Source: Solea solea (Eukaryota > Chordata > Actinopteri > Pleuronectiformes > Soleidae). Taken from it: a stretch of DNA of 64,000 nucleotides. Of this stretch, positions 49,005 to 63,225 are shown one piece after another. The position numbers were made by a program, and so were the translations under genes. Positions within the stretch are counted from its first letter, which is position 1. The number at the start of each line of letters is the position of its first letter. The stretch covers positions 3,001,811-3,065,810 of the forward strand of contig NC_081136.1 in the NCBI RefSeq assembly GCF_958295425.1, written 5' to 3'. The notes under the pieces are model-generated. The model saw only the letters and a program-made list of their open reading frames with translations. It was not told the DNA's origin and searched no databases.

Positions 49005-50852
49005 ACAGGGCGTCAAGCTAAAGGGAGAGGAAGCAATTGTGTGCTTGTAGATGTGGTGAATGCAGGCCCGGCAGGCGCTGTGTCTGCGCACGGGTGCACA
49101 TAAATGTTAGCCTCCAGCACACACACACACACGCACACACACTTACACGCACATTAGCCCATTGTGCTCGAGTGTTTGTGCACAGATATGAGTAATGTAG
49201 TGTATTAGCTCCAATTATGGCTCTTAATCTCTGTGCAAATAGTGGCAAAAAAAGAGAAAAAAAGTGGAGTAACAAAAAGCCCGGAGCACCTGTCTGCAGG
49301 AGCGTGCCAGGTGCAAACTTTGTCCTGGAGACACACACACAGAGAGCGAGAGGAAAGACACGCACGCGTCCAGCTAACTCAGACACATTCTCTTTCTCTT
49401 GTTGAAGGCACACATGAATGAACACAAAAAAAATACAGCACCACCACAGTTACCAGGTTTCAAACACAGCATCTTCTCTCACTTTTCACTTCATTTGATA
49501 TCGCACCGTGCACATAATTGTGGGTTTGTACAGGTTTTTCTTTTTTTTTACATTTGTGCCTCTGGGATTTTCTGCTTCTTTGCCAATAGACTCGGGGTGA
49601 ATGGAATTTAAATCACGTCGCTCTTAGCGCTGAAAATAAATCCACATTTGAATATCGCAGAACGGGAACGAGTTTTTGGAGCGGAGCGCCACATCGCTGT
49701 ACAGACTGTGATTTGTTAGCGCCAACATTCTTACGTTTAGATTCTGATGTTTATCAGATAACGTCAGCTTCAAATAGGAGCGTTTTTTGTTTTTTTCTCA
49801 CTCTAATTGATTGACTTTAAAGCTGCTGTCAGTCATGTTGGATACTGGGCAAACATTCCCCTCCATATAGTCCCCACGTCACCTCATGAAAAATGTATAG
49901 TTGTGTGATTTTCTTTTGCTGTGTGACTATCTCTTTGCTGCTGTAATACTGGGAATTTCCCAATAAAGGTATACGGTATCTTAATAGTTGTCTGGCATCA
50001 ACCAGAATGCTTCTTATTTGCGTTTTTCTTGTGATGCACAAAGACAAGTTGAGAAATATTGAACTAGCTCAAACGTAGCTCTCGGACAAGACTGTTCTCA
50101 ATGTTGCTGTTGTTTTTTTTGGACGGACAGGGTGAACCCAACATGGCGTCGCTATCAATTTAGCAAAATTAGCCACTTTGGCCGAGAGCCCTGATGTCCA
50201 ATAACCCCCTAAAGTACTAAGTGTCAAGTGCCAGGCCTTAAAAATACCCCTTAAAAGCCAAAGTGCCTCAAACAGGTGGATGTCAGGTTGGTGGTATGAG
50301 AACGCCTTCATTCCCATACATTATTGCGCTCATATTTTGATGCTATTAGTGCTGGAATTTAAATTTTGCATGAAATCCTATTCATGTGCAACAATGCTTC
50401 TCTGTAATTTGTCCAAACTGACCCTTGAAAGTCCCCCCCCCACCCCCAACGTGTTTATCTCCCTCTCTGAGACGTTATCAGACTATAAACAACCAGCACT
50501 GAACCAAACGAGTTTTCTGGACACACACACACACACACACACACGTGCGCTCAGCTTATCCATGGTTATGTAGCTGCATGCGCTCGGTTCCAAGTGTCCC
50601 CAGCTATCTGTGCCGGACTTTCCCAGTTAATAATCCACTCCAGTGGATTGATCTTTATTAATATGGCACATCCTGATCTGCCTATAAACCTCCCGCCTGT
50701 GGCCACACCTTTGGGGGGGGAAACAGTTACGAGCTCAGAGCGGCGGCATGCCAGGCAGCAGATGAGAGGCGCTATCACTGCTCGTTAAAAGAAAAGCTGC
50801 TCAACGCCATAAAGGCATCGCTTTTCAAGGCCAAACCATGGACAGGTAAAAC

Positions 50853-50907
<55 letters not shown>

Positions 50908-53269
50908 TATATGTGTGTGTATACAAGCATACGTGTGGTGTTTTCCCCCCTCCGTCTGGTAATTTGTCCCCACACACGCAAACACTGCACCTGTCTGACG
51001 GTTTCTGCTTATCAAACGATCTCGTGCACAACTGTCAGAGAGAGAATTATCAGCGTTTAGTGAACTGAGATTGCATGTGGATTTCCAAAAAAAGAAGAAA
51101 AGAAAAAGAAACTCATGACCAGCAATTAATCATTATTATGATTATTACTATTATTATTATTACTATTACTGTTGTTGTTGTTATTTAAATCACACATTAA
51201 TCACAGGGACACCTGTCAGCCTGAATCAACAAGTTTCAGTCGTCGCTGAGGAAACTTTGATGTTGACTCAAAGTGAGCCTGAACTTCCTCTTTTGGCTCC
51301 ATTCACTGACATTATTTACCTTTTTTTTTTGTTGGATGATATTTTATCCATGTTAATAATATATATATATATATAATATATAATTAATATGAAATTTCAG
51401 TTTTCTGTTTCCATTCAGGTTTTTGTGGACTTTGTCCTTAAATAAAAAAAATGAGGAATTCATTGATATAAATGTGTTAAGCGATACCTTCTGAATTAAA
51501 CCGCGGATCATACTGCATCCTCATTTCCATCCAGTCCTGCACTGGCGAGAACTCCTCGTCCACACTGAAAGGACTCTGCAAGGTCTCAGGTTCTGGTCGG
51601 TCCAGTAGGAGCAGCTGGACCCGGGACAGAGGGCCCAGTTTCCCCGAGTCACAGCCCACCGTCAGCGCCGCCAGGCCAGGCGACAGCACTGCAGATAACA
51701 AAGATATGAGGGAAAAATATCCTGCAGCACAAAAACAAAAGACAGTGTGATTTCTGCCAAACAGGTTTGCTTTTGCACAGGTGAATCATATGAAGAAGTA
51801 AACAGATAGGGTCTGCATGGCAGGTGCAGACAAGCTATTTTTCATAAACAACATAAAATGAGAGAAATCATTCAACTTTTTAATGGGACAATTGTATATT
51901 TTTTTACACGTAAAAAAGGTAACTTCAGCCCTGGAACATTATAACTAAAAATATACACGAAAACGTTTAAAAACTTTACATTTCATACTTTATGAAAGCA
52001 TCTTACCTAGTAATGAAGTTGCAGCTGTTCGTAAACTGACTCTAACTTTGGTTAAATAAGGACAAAATGGCTGTTTTAAGCTAATATACTAAACTAATCA
52101 GTTTACGGCCAAGCTACATAGCTGAAAGAATGCTAATGTGCTAACACAGATGGTGCTATAGATTTACCTTGCTCGCAATTTTAGTTTTGCAAGTGGCAAT
52201 TCTAACATTTTGTTAGCTGGGGCTGAATACAGTTTTTATGCTAACATTTTCTGGTCAGGGCTTAATAAAGACATTTACTAGCTCGGGCTAAACATAGTTT
52301 TTATGCTAACTTTTTCTTGTTAGGGATTAATAAAGACATTTACTAGCTAGGGCTAATCAGAGTTTTCATGCTACCATTTTCTGGTTAGGGCTTAGTACTT
52401 CTATGCTAATATTTTCTAGCTAGGGCTAAATAAACACAGTCAAAAGCGGCTGTATTAAATTCGTTTTATGAGTTATTTTTTTAATTTGGTATGAAGCTTC
52501 TGGTCTGATGGTGACACCACATAAAACTTTACCAACCAAAGTCAGCGCAGTTCACCCTGCGCAAGATGAACAACAATGAACAAACCAAATAGCTATCACG
52601 CTAATTTCCGCCCACAGACATGTAGTAATGTAATTATGGTTCAGAAACTTGAGGTTGTACAAAAGCTATTTATAGAATACTTTGCATCTATATGTTTTTA
52701 TTTATTGTGAACTACACATCGTTTTCAAAATTAAAACAAACAAACTTTTACTTTGAAATATCGTGTTTAATTCTTATATTTACATTGACTCTTCACCCTT
52801 TCTTTTAGGTGTAATGTGTGTATTTCTCGCAGTTTGTTTACCAGACAGATGTTGTCAGTTTTGCTGTCAGTTGCACGTTTCCCTGTTGTCCATTTTTAAT
52901 TGCACGTACACCTGCGCATAAGGGTGTGTCCCCCAGCCCCGGCGTTACCTCTGACCTTTGAACATAGTCACTCCAAAAAAAATGACAGCGAATTACTTGT
53001 TGAACTGGATTTATGAAATTACAGACAATTCCACCACCACCACCACCCCCAACCTTCCATCCAATCATCATCAGATCAGTGTCCTCACACACACCATCTC
53101 TCCCTCAGGCTCCAGAGTTCTCATCGTCACACCCAATTAAAAGCGGATCAGTGTCAGCGTGGCTCAGTGCCCATGCAAATCCCCGACCCACGCTGCCACA
53201 CTTTTTTTCCTTCTTCTTCTTCTTCTTCAAGGGGATTTCACACAGCACGCTCCACTGCAGGTATCCCCA

Positions 53270-53315
<46 letters not shown>

Positions 53316-56300
53316 TTTCCCAGCTGTATCCTATAAAGTTTCCATGTGCACTTGACATTAGAATAACTTTTTTTTTTCCCCCAGTTTTCAGTTTGTCTGT
53401 TTTGACTGTGTAATGACACCATGTCCGCTCTGCTCACACACACACACACACACAGACTTGTCAGTTGGCGAGTCTTCACACTGATGTGTCCCTTGATGTG
53501 CCGGTGTTTGGTAAAGTCAAAAAAAAAAAAAAAAAAAAGGAACTGTTGCCTTGGCAGACACACACACACACGCAGGAGTCGTTGACAGGAAATCCCTGGG
53601 ATAGTTGCTGGTGTAACACAATGTGGTGGTGGACACACACACTAACTCACACACACTTTCAGTTAGGGCCGGGGCGGCATTAGTCCCGTCATTAGTCTAA
53701 AGTGGCCGCAAGATTGGAAAAAAACACTCAGCAAACACAGCGGCAGATAACGAATGACTAATCTCGTGATTAAGGTGTCGGACACGCTGGTTGCCACCCA
53801 CTTAGCATCAGGAAGACAGAGGTCCACGCATGTACTTCAAATTCAAATGCTAAGTAATCCTGCTGAGGGGGAAGTTGGCTTAAGAAACCTATGAATTCAC
53901 ATCAAGAAACGTTTACTAGAGCTAATTTGTTATTCTTGTCGAGCACTTTTTATTCCCGGGACTCCCCTCGTGCAGTTGCCGTGGAATAATCTGATGATGA
54001 TTTGTTAATTTAGTCTGAGTCTTTTCAGATTACACCATTCATTGTACGAATGGGGAAAGTTTGCCATGGCTTTAGAGTGAATACAAGTCACGCTAATTGG
54101 GTTAAATTAGGATTTAGCCATTAAAATGGCATTTAGAGCCAAATAATCAGGTTTTTGGTACATTGTGTAAATAGTGCTTTCCTTAGTCGCTGCGATATGA
54201 ATCAGTTTAGAGCATTAGCTCACTTTGGGTCAGAGGCCTGAGTTGATTGTTATCAGTCGGCGGCCGCTGTGGCCATAGTCGTCCAGATCCGTCCACATCC
54301 TCGGGGTCAAAGGTCACCAGGTTCAGACAGAGGTTCAGGTCAAACGAGCAGGTTAAACACCTTGTTGGGGATTAGGGGGCTGCGAGGGAGGTGGAGGAAG
54401 TCATCATTGGCTAATGTCCCTCTCTCTCTCTCTCTCTGGCAGCTCACTGAAGCAGCCCCAGGACACACACACAGACACTGCATTTGTTGGCCAACATGGA
54501 CTCAGACCTGACCTGACACAGATAAACCCATCCCTGTCTCTAACAAGGCACAAGTCACCGTGGAGGGACGGCGTGTCTAGTTAACTACGTTACCGTGAGG
54601 GAAAACAACAACAAATAAACACATTAAAGTGAGTGGTTTCGGGTTCTTAAGTGTGTTTGGCTGAAGACTTAGTGGCCAGTGGGGAGACACAAGGAAAACC
54701 AGCTACAATATCTAACCTTTACCTTTGTTTCCTGCTTGGAAATGGACGTTTGCGAACACGGGAGGTTCTTATCCACTGCTGCCTCCGTCAGTAACTTCGA
54801 ATGTACCAATTTTGTTAACCTCAGCGTTTGAAATCCTCCGTTCTGATTTACGTCAGTGACACAAACTTACCGAACGAGGCAGCAGGGGACCAGCAGCCAT
54901 TAAATCTACCCTTTGAAAAACCTGATATATCACAAAAAGTACAATTTCTCAGCACCTCGTAAAGGTCCAGTACATAGACTCTAGCAACAGAAATGAAATA
55001 CATTTAAATATGTAAATCAATAACTTTTGTGTTTTTACTACTTCAAAAGAGCCCATTATACTAAACCATGTACAGCATGTCTTTATCAATAACCTTGAAT
55101 CAATGGGAATATTATTTGATTTAGATGACATTAAATACCACTTTCACACTTTTTGTGTTGCTGAATGTGTGTTTGTACCTGTGTCAGGTGAAGGGCAGTC
55201 CGACGAGTGGGACGCCTCGTCCAGTGAGGGACAGGAATCCGACCGGGGAGCGATGGCCTCCAGCTCGTCAAACACGTGGGACTGACTGCAGCTGAGCTCC
55301 GAGTAACGTGACGCCGCTGAGCCGCAGCGTCCTGTAACAGCAGAGTGGGCGGGGTTAATGTTATGATGGTCGATCTTTATGATGATGAGAATTAGATGTA
55401 ACTGTAATCTGTAATTCTGGTCTAGGAAATTAAAGGTTTTCACCTTTATGCTGTTACAGTTCTGTGTATTAACCAGCGTATGACCTAAAACACCAAGAAG
55501 CCATCATGGTAGTAAACTAAACACTTGAATGTTCTTCGTTAAAAGGAATGTCTGTAAATCTGTCTTGGAAGCATCTCATTTAGCTATTTCTACCAAAATC
55601 TCTAAAAGAGATGCTTCCAAGACCTAAAAAAAGTAGATTTTACAGCTTAAAATGACTCTGGTTCTTTCAGATCATCATGTAGAAGCACTGGTATTCTTTT
55701 GGATGTTGCCCCGGAATTCCAGAGTGGCTCGACAAAGCACATGCACTGGACTGCACTCTACAATGAATCCCTGTGTTGTGACGGCAGTAAATCTCAGGGA
55801 TGTAGCCTGGGACTGGTAAATAGGCTTGTAAACAAACAAAGAATACCACGGAAGCTGACAGTTTAGAGGAAACACAGAGGTATCAGACTGTGGATCTCAG
55901 CTTGATGTTGTTGTGGGCTTAGTTAAGCTCAGTCCCTTCCAGGTTTAACACTTTGACAAGTGGACAACTCCCAAAACAAACCCCCCCTCCCTCAGGACCT
56001 CCAGGAGTGAAGGCACTCAGCGAAGGTATGAAAGTTTAAGGACTGCGTTAATGCCGCGCCTCGGGGGGCAGAGAAGCAGTCTGGTCTCACCTGACATAAA
56101 AACCAAATAAGTAGCTGGAAGACCCCACGCAAACGAAAGCTGAAATCAACCGAGCTAATGAATTTTGAAAACCACAAAAAAAACCCGAAACAGTTTCACT
56201 CGTCCTGGTTTAGAAGTTCGAAGATTAGCGGGCGAAGCAGGTTTTGAGCGGCTGGCGTGTTGTTTGCCGTCGTCCTGAAAGAGGCCTGTCGAGGCTTTTT

Positions 56301-59300
56301 TCTCACATTACAAATGCAGAGCAGCTCGCCGCGGACAAAAGGATAATATATACAGAGGCAAAAAAGGCAAACTCGGCTCCTTTGGCTTTGGCCCACATGG
56401 GCAAGTTTAAACGTACACATGGAGCCGCCGCCCTCACACCACTGTCAAACACCCACACACTATTGTGCACTTGAGCAGCTCTGCGCTCTACTCGTAGAGA
56501 CAATGGAAGGACTTGACTTGACACTTCAAAGCATATTGCTGCTGTCAACTCAGCTGTCGTTCTCATCCGACGAAGGCTGCACTGAGACACGGCCCAGTTT
56601 TTCAGGGGAGGTTAAGGGTGGCGGTGTTGGTGGTGGCGGTTTTGAGGGGTTTGCTGTGTTTGACACAGCACAGTTAGAGAGAGACAAGGCCTGCTCTGTG
56701 TGCCTGTGGCCCTCCTTTTCCCAGTCACAGTGCTGGGCTGACAGACCCTGAGAGGAGAGGCCAGGCCAGGCCAAGACAGTTCCCCTCCAGCCACCCCCCA
56801 CCCCATTGTCGGGGACAGTTACACTCTGGAGATGTTGCTCAAAACAGGTCAGCTCCGGGTCACGCTCTGTGGATTGTAAGGGATCTGAGAAAAAAATAAT
56901 GTGATGGAGGGGTCACAAGAGGCTGAGTGGGATAAGAAGACTGCCATTTTCGTTTTAAGATAAATAGACGTACTGTATTGATCCCAAAAACTGGGGAATT
57001 CTTAGTTGGAGAAACAAGTGAAAATAATCCACTTCCAGACAACAGTTTCAGCTCTGTATCACAAGTAATCTGTGTTCCTGATGATTAGAGTTGAAAAGCT
57101 AAACATAAATCACACCCAGCAATCAGATAAATAGGCTGGTAGTCATCATCTTTTGGGTAAGTGTGAATTCTGGTTAAGTGGACATTCTAAATTGACCATA
57201 GGTGTAAATGTGAGGTGGCTGTTCGTCTCTGGAATGGTAACCTGTCCAGGGTGTACCCCATCTACTGCATGCAGCAAAGTGTGTGTAACATTTCGGAGGC
57301 TTTAATGCCAGAATCCGAATATAGTATCCATGAATATGTTTGTATAGGTGTTTAATTGCTTTAAAATAAAAATAATTTTAGCATTTTTTATTAAGGGCCT
57401 TGCTTTTTGGAGGTCGCCATCTTGAGCCATCAGTAGCTTCTACAGCAGATTTAAAGGATGAAACAGCCAAAGTGTGCATTTCAAAGTTTTTAAGCAAAGG
57501 CTTGCTACACAAACAAAGAGGGACGAGACCCTTTTTGATATGCAAAGGCCACCATAGTTCCCTGACATCCTTGGGAGAGTGAGAAGGAGAGCAGAGGATT
57601 CCTCTGTTCAATACCATTTTTAGAAGTTTATAAGTTACTAATTCTTACACATTGGACCTAAAAGTTGATGTAGATGAACATTGTATGAAGTCTGTTGTTC
57701 ACCTTGACCCATCAAATGTTGCTGTAGTCACATCTCTGTGTCAGAAATGTCTTTGGTAAGAAGATTCGAGGAAAGTCATGGCTCAAAACAACAAAACCAG
57801 ACTTATACTTTACTTGCCGTCACGTTGAGACCACATTGAGATTGAACTGCCTCCATCTGGGGTCAAATAAATGAGCCGGTGACACTTGCTCTGTGTCCGC
57901 CATGAAGAGAACAGCATGCTCCGATACAGCGAGGGCCCCCCCGCAGTACAGCACCACACAGAGAACAGTAGATGCCTCTGATAGAAAGGAGAAAATCCCT
58001 ACACAATTTCCACATTGTTTGCTTTCTTTCATAAAGTTCCTGGAGGAGTCAGATGTCAGTGGCCCCCGTTCTTTATCCCCATTGGGGACGGTAAATTAGT
58101 GGCCGCAGGAAAGCCGCAGAGGTATTGTAGATCAGGACTATTGTGGCAGCACTGTGCCGTCAGCGAGCGGTGGTCAGTGTGGATTTATGACCATCGGCTA
58201 CACGACTCCTTCTCATAGTCCAGAGAATAGCAGAGGCATGGGGGAGCCGTGGCTGAGAGACACAGCACACGAGGTAGGGACCCCGGCGCCTATTGTTGGG
58301 GGCTCATGCCTTTGAACGAGGAATCAAATGGTACCAGCTTTTCATCAAAAGCTCTCCTCTCTATTGATGATTTAGAGAGAGAAAGAAAAGCTTTCTGCAT
58401 TATTTATTACGATGCAAGAGGAGGTGGTAAAAACAGGCTGACAGAGACGCTTTCACAGTGCGCTGATGGGGGCAGGAGCGAGTGAACGCCTCGCTATAGA
58501 AACAGGCTTTGATTTCCCCCCGTGTCTGGTCATGTGTCTTTGTTTAAGAAAGATGTCCAACCATGTTTAGGACAATCGGGCGCTAAAAGCGCTTTCACGT
58601 CAGCAAGCACCGGCGCGGTTCCTGTCAGGCTCTGGTTCTACTGAGAACCTTGGTGCTCTAAGGGGCTGTACACACGAAAACAAGTCTAGTTGACTCCGGT
58701 TAAGTTTTATGGGGTTTTGTGCACACGTAAATGGCTTTTGGGAACCCTGAATTGCTATTTTTTGAAAACGGAGCCCAGAGTGGGAAAATCTGCAAACCCC
58801 ATCCTAAATATGCTACTTTAGGGAAATAATGATATCATCCCACCTCTCTCTTGAGCTGATATTCACTGCCAGTTATCTTCGTTGACATTTGTTTTGAATT
58901 TGTTTGGTCTTTTTGCTTCATGATAACTTTATTTGTCTTTCCTCGGTCGTCCTGGTTTCCTTCATTCTGTTTCCGTTTCTGTGATTGTATTGGTGTAGCA
59001 GTGCTACAGTGCCACATACAGGCCTGGCATATGTACTGCAGTGTTTTGGGAAGACGTTTCCTGAAACCAGACTGGGTTTGTGGGAAAACGAACGATTGTT
59101 TACTTTTCATTCCATGTCTTTGTGGAAAGGGCCTGAATCCCAGCTTCCTGTCACATGGTACATTATATTCATGGTGTCATCAAGGTACGTGATGAATGTC
59201 TCCACAGAAAACTTACCTGGAGTCAGTCATGGATCTTCTCGGCCTGATAAATGTCTCTGTGATTCAGCCTTTGAAGCCCTGACAGAGGGACATCTTTCTT

Positions 59301-60929
59301 ACCATAGCAGTGTTTTTAGGGGGGGAAGCTAATTTAAGCTTGGTTTAGTTTCCACGGGTATAGGGCTTCAGTGAACCAGGACCAGAGTTCTACCACCTTA
59401 AGTCATCAATGGTAGGTGTGGCTCAACGCACAACATAATTGAAAATAAACAAACATTAAGTTTTGGCAAGCTGGAATTCAAAGAACACCCAAAACTACCA
59501 CCAACAACATTATCTCTTCTGGAGACGACTGCATGTTCTTCATTTCATTTGCCATTTTTCCATCCTTCTTCCTCCCATCTACAACTTACACTAATAAGGA
59601 AATCGTTCAAAAGAACATTAGCTTCTGAAATTGGCTTTTTTCAGTTTCTGAACCCCATTTCTTTTTGTGTGTGAATGTGCCTACCTTTGACGAGAGGAGA
59701 GATGGGCGGCAGAACGGGCCAACGATGAGACTGCAGTGGAGGAGGAGAAGGGGTCAACTTTGCTCCTGACCCTGAGCAGTGGGGAGTTGTAGTCCTCTCT
59801 GGACTTGGGCAGGAGGACCAAGTGGTGGAAGGGAAAGCCAGTTGAACAAGGCCATGATTAGAGTCCCTGGATGGGTCAAGACCAGGATCTGTGACGACAT
59901 CCTGGTGTTGGATTTCTGCTGTTTTGTGTTTTGTGTTACTGCTGGAAGGTTTGTCCAAAATTGGACGGAGGTGTGAAGTTGGGTGAGGTGAGAGATGTTT
60001 GGTTTGGCCAAAGACTTGTTCATGGAGAGGAAGACTAGTGGTGGTGGTGGTGTTGGTGGTAGAGGATTGGTGAGAGCGAGTCCCTGCTGCAGTGTGACGG
60101 ACCACAGGTGACTGCAGCTCTGGAGAAAACTTGGAGAAACAACCACTGCCACCTGGGTCTGAGTCCCTGTAAACTGCTGTAAAAAGACAGATGTAAAACA
60201 TAGTTCTCTGGGTAAAAACGTGGTCAAGAGTCGAGTTGAGTTCACATTTATTCCAGTGTCCCTGTATAAAAAGCATATTTACCTGAGAGGATGCTGCTCC
60301 TGCCGCTCAGGTTCGTGCTGCGGCTGAATAAACTGGATGGAGGACGGCTTAAATCTGAGAAGGACGTCCGCGAGAGCAGCATCTCTGAGGTTGAGCGTCC
60401 AGAACCAGCAGACCTGAGGAGCAGCTCCACGTCAGGATCTGTGACGGACGCTGCAGCGGCTCGAGGAACATCCTCCATCTTCTCAGATTCCTCTTTGTCC
60501 TCCAGAGAACGATGGAAGGAGCAGGTGGGGGAGGAGGAGGTGGAAGACGATGGAGACATTGGACTCGTGTTTGCTTTGTGTTTTTCTCCTCCTCCAAAAT
60601 CCAGGTGAAGATTGTCGTGGTGGTTCCTCGCTGGACTGATGGTGGACAGAGACGGTGTGACAGGAAGTGGAGGACAGGGAACGACCACAACAGCAGAGCT
60701 CCTTCCTGTGATCACACCTTCATCCTTCACCACATTTCTACTTCTACTACTTCCTCTTCTTCTGTGTGGAGTGAGATGGAAAAATCCTTCAAAAAAAGAC
60801 AACAAAATTACTTTTCACTATATATTCACTCTCATCATCTTATATTTTATTTTAATTATTTGGGAACAATGAATCAGCATTTCCAACTTTTGCTTTTAGA
60901 ATAAAAAGAATTACATATACACACATATA

Positions 60930-60973
<44 letters not shown>

Positions 60974-63194
60974 ACGAGTTGAGAATGCTCAGTCAACATT
61001 TCCAACTATAGTGTTTTCAAGAATTCATACATGTATAAGTTCAGCTGTTCCAGGACAATATGTCATATATATGTAATATTTGTATATTTTCTTATGTTTT
61101 TATATTAATAATTTATACTGTGCTACTTTAACACAACATTTCCCAGTTTTTTGGTCATCAATAAAAGTGTTTGTATGTTTCTGTTTTATTCAAAGAGCTT
61201 TTTTAAAGACTGACTTTGGCTAAACTGTTCCAGGACCATCTTTGTAGTTTTGGACTCTGACCCTGATAAAAGCCTTGTCTTTGTCCTCTAGATGATGAAA
61301 CACACACACACACACACAGCAAAAGATCATTTTTTAAGAAAGCTGCGTGTGACATTTTCTTTCCCACTTTACTTTGGTCCTGGAGCAAACACTTGTTTCC
61401 CTGCTGAGAAGGTCGACTCTCTGACAAAGGCGGCGAGTAATCGTCCCGCCGGAGCAGCTGGCTGTTTCCCAACGCGGTGTTCACGCAAGTAACCACAGCC
61501 GCGAAACACACAGACACACACACACACACACAGTCATCACAAGACGGAGACATCTGAAAATGAAACTGTGTTGTGAAAAGTGTTTTACAAAGATGTTCAA
61601 CAAGTTGTTTGTGACAATTTTGGAAACTTTGAAACAGGTAAAACATGCGCACAAAATATTAATTAGTTCCCATGAAATGCTAATTTGTGGCCACAAAATA
61701 AGTAAAATGTGCGCAATAAATACTAATTTGTGGCCCCCAAAATAAAAATGTGTGCACTAAATATTAATTGGGAAATTAACTTTGATTTGTGGCCACGGAA
61801 TATTAATTTGTTCTCACGAAATAGGTAAAACGTGTGCACCAAATAACACAACATACTAATTTGTGGTAACGAAATATGTAAAACATGCGCAAAATGACTA
61901 ATTTGGAAATTAACTTTGATTCGTGGCCACAAAATATGAATTAGTTCCCACAAAATACATAAAATCTGTGCACTAAATACTAATTTGTGGCCACAAAATA
62001 GGTAAAAAGTGATAATTAGGATAATTGGGAAATTTGGCCACGAAATATGAATTAGTTCCGACGAAATAGGTAAAAGGTGCGCACGAAATGAATCATATCA
62101 ATAAGATTGTCATGATTTACCTCGAGAGTTGCACAAGTAAAGCGAGTGAAGAGGGCGGAAACTTCAGGGATGGACAGAGATTATAGTGTGATTGAGTTTT
62201 ATTTTAGGTTGGGAGTGAGTTACAAAGATAGTGATCCTCCTCCCCCACAGCGCTCCTCTGCTTTTGAGAATATCTTAAACATAAAGTAAAATAAGGTGAA
62301 TTTAAGTGGGTTTTTTTTATTATTGTTTTTTTTATTGACAAAAAAGTATAGACTGACCTTGTGTTTCTGTTCAGAACTGGAATTATCTACTATTATTATA
62401 ATAACAGGCTACTGAGTTCAACCACGGTGGATGTTCTCGTTTTCCTCCACAACAACTCAAAATAAACTATAATGGATGGATTATGTACATAATTATCAGC
62501 GGTTGAAGTTTAAATAAAGAGTAAATGAAGTAGAACTGATGGCTGTTAGTTCAACTCAGATTAGATTTGTCAGGCTTGGACAAAAAAAAATAAGACCTTG
62601 TGTGTCGGGTTTGGTCAATATTCTTCATTAATATGCACTGTCCCATTAAAAAGTAATAAATCTACAAATGTACGATTGAAAACCAACTTTTTAGACTGCG
62701 AACCAACGTATTATTAGTGTTAATGTGACGACAGGTTCTCAATTTGGTTTGGTAACCGGAACCATGTCAGAGCAGCAAGAGGGTGTGAAAGAGACAGATT
62801 CTCAAACATCAACTCCAGCTTTTCCGCCTTCTTTTCTCTCCCTCCTCCCTTTTTTTTTGTCTTGTTGTCCACTCTGAGGGTGTGTGTGTGAGGGAGGGTG
62901 AGGAGGGAGGGTGTGAGACAATCTGCTCTTGTTTCCTGCAAAGTCTGCTGCTGCCAGGAGTCAGCACGGGCAGGGATAAAGAGAAGCGCAGTGGAGGCCA
63001 CATTTCTGCACTGCCTCCCTCTTACAATACACTGCCATTACCATCTGTTACACACACACACACACACACATGGAGGAGTGTGTGTGTATGAATGACATGT
63101 GTCAGACTTGGCCGCAGCACGTTTCTTCAGGGTTAAGGACGATTGTGAGGGAGTCGACCGACATATGGTGGAATAATTAGTGTTTTACCCCCCC

Positions 63195-63225
<31 letters not shown>

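Larger units (their letters stand above)
48897..51487. other. Intron of EF-hand gene
   Basis: (AC)n at 48959-49002, other CA tracts (49117-49142, 50521-50544), an (AT)n tract at 50868-50904, and AT-rich unique DNA. Short unique stretches at about 50580-50790 could be conserved. No gene seen. Confidence 0.5.
51689..55178. other. Intron of EF-hand gene
   Basis: A degenerate tandem array at 52190-52445, (CA)n at 53270-53302, an A19 run at 53519-53538, a unique balanced stretch at about 53650-54420 (candidate conserved element: GTCATTAGTCTAAAGTGGCC, ATTAGCTCACTTTGGG), and a TIR/foldback copy at 54740-54930. No gene seen. Confidence 0.5.
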
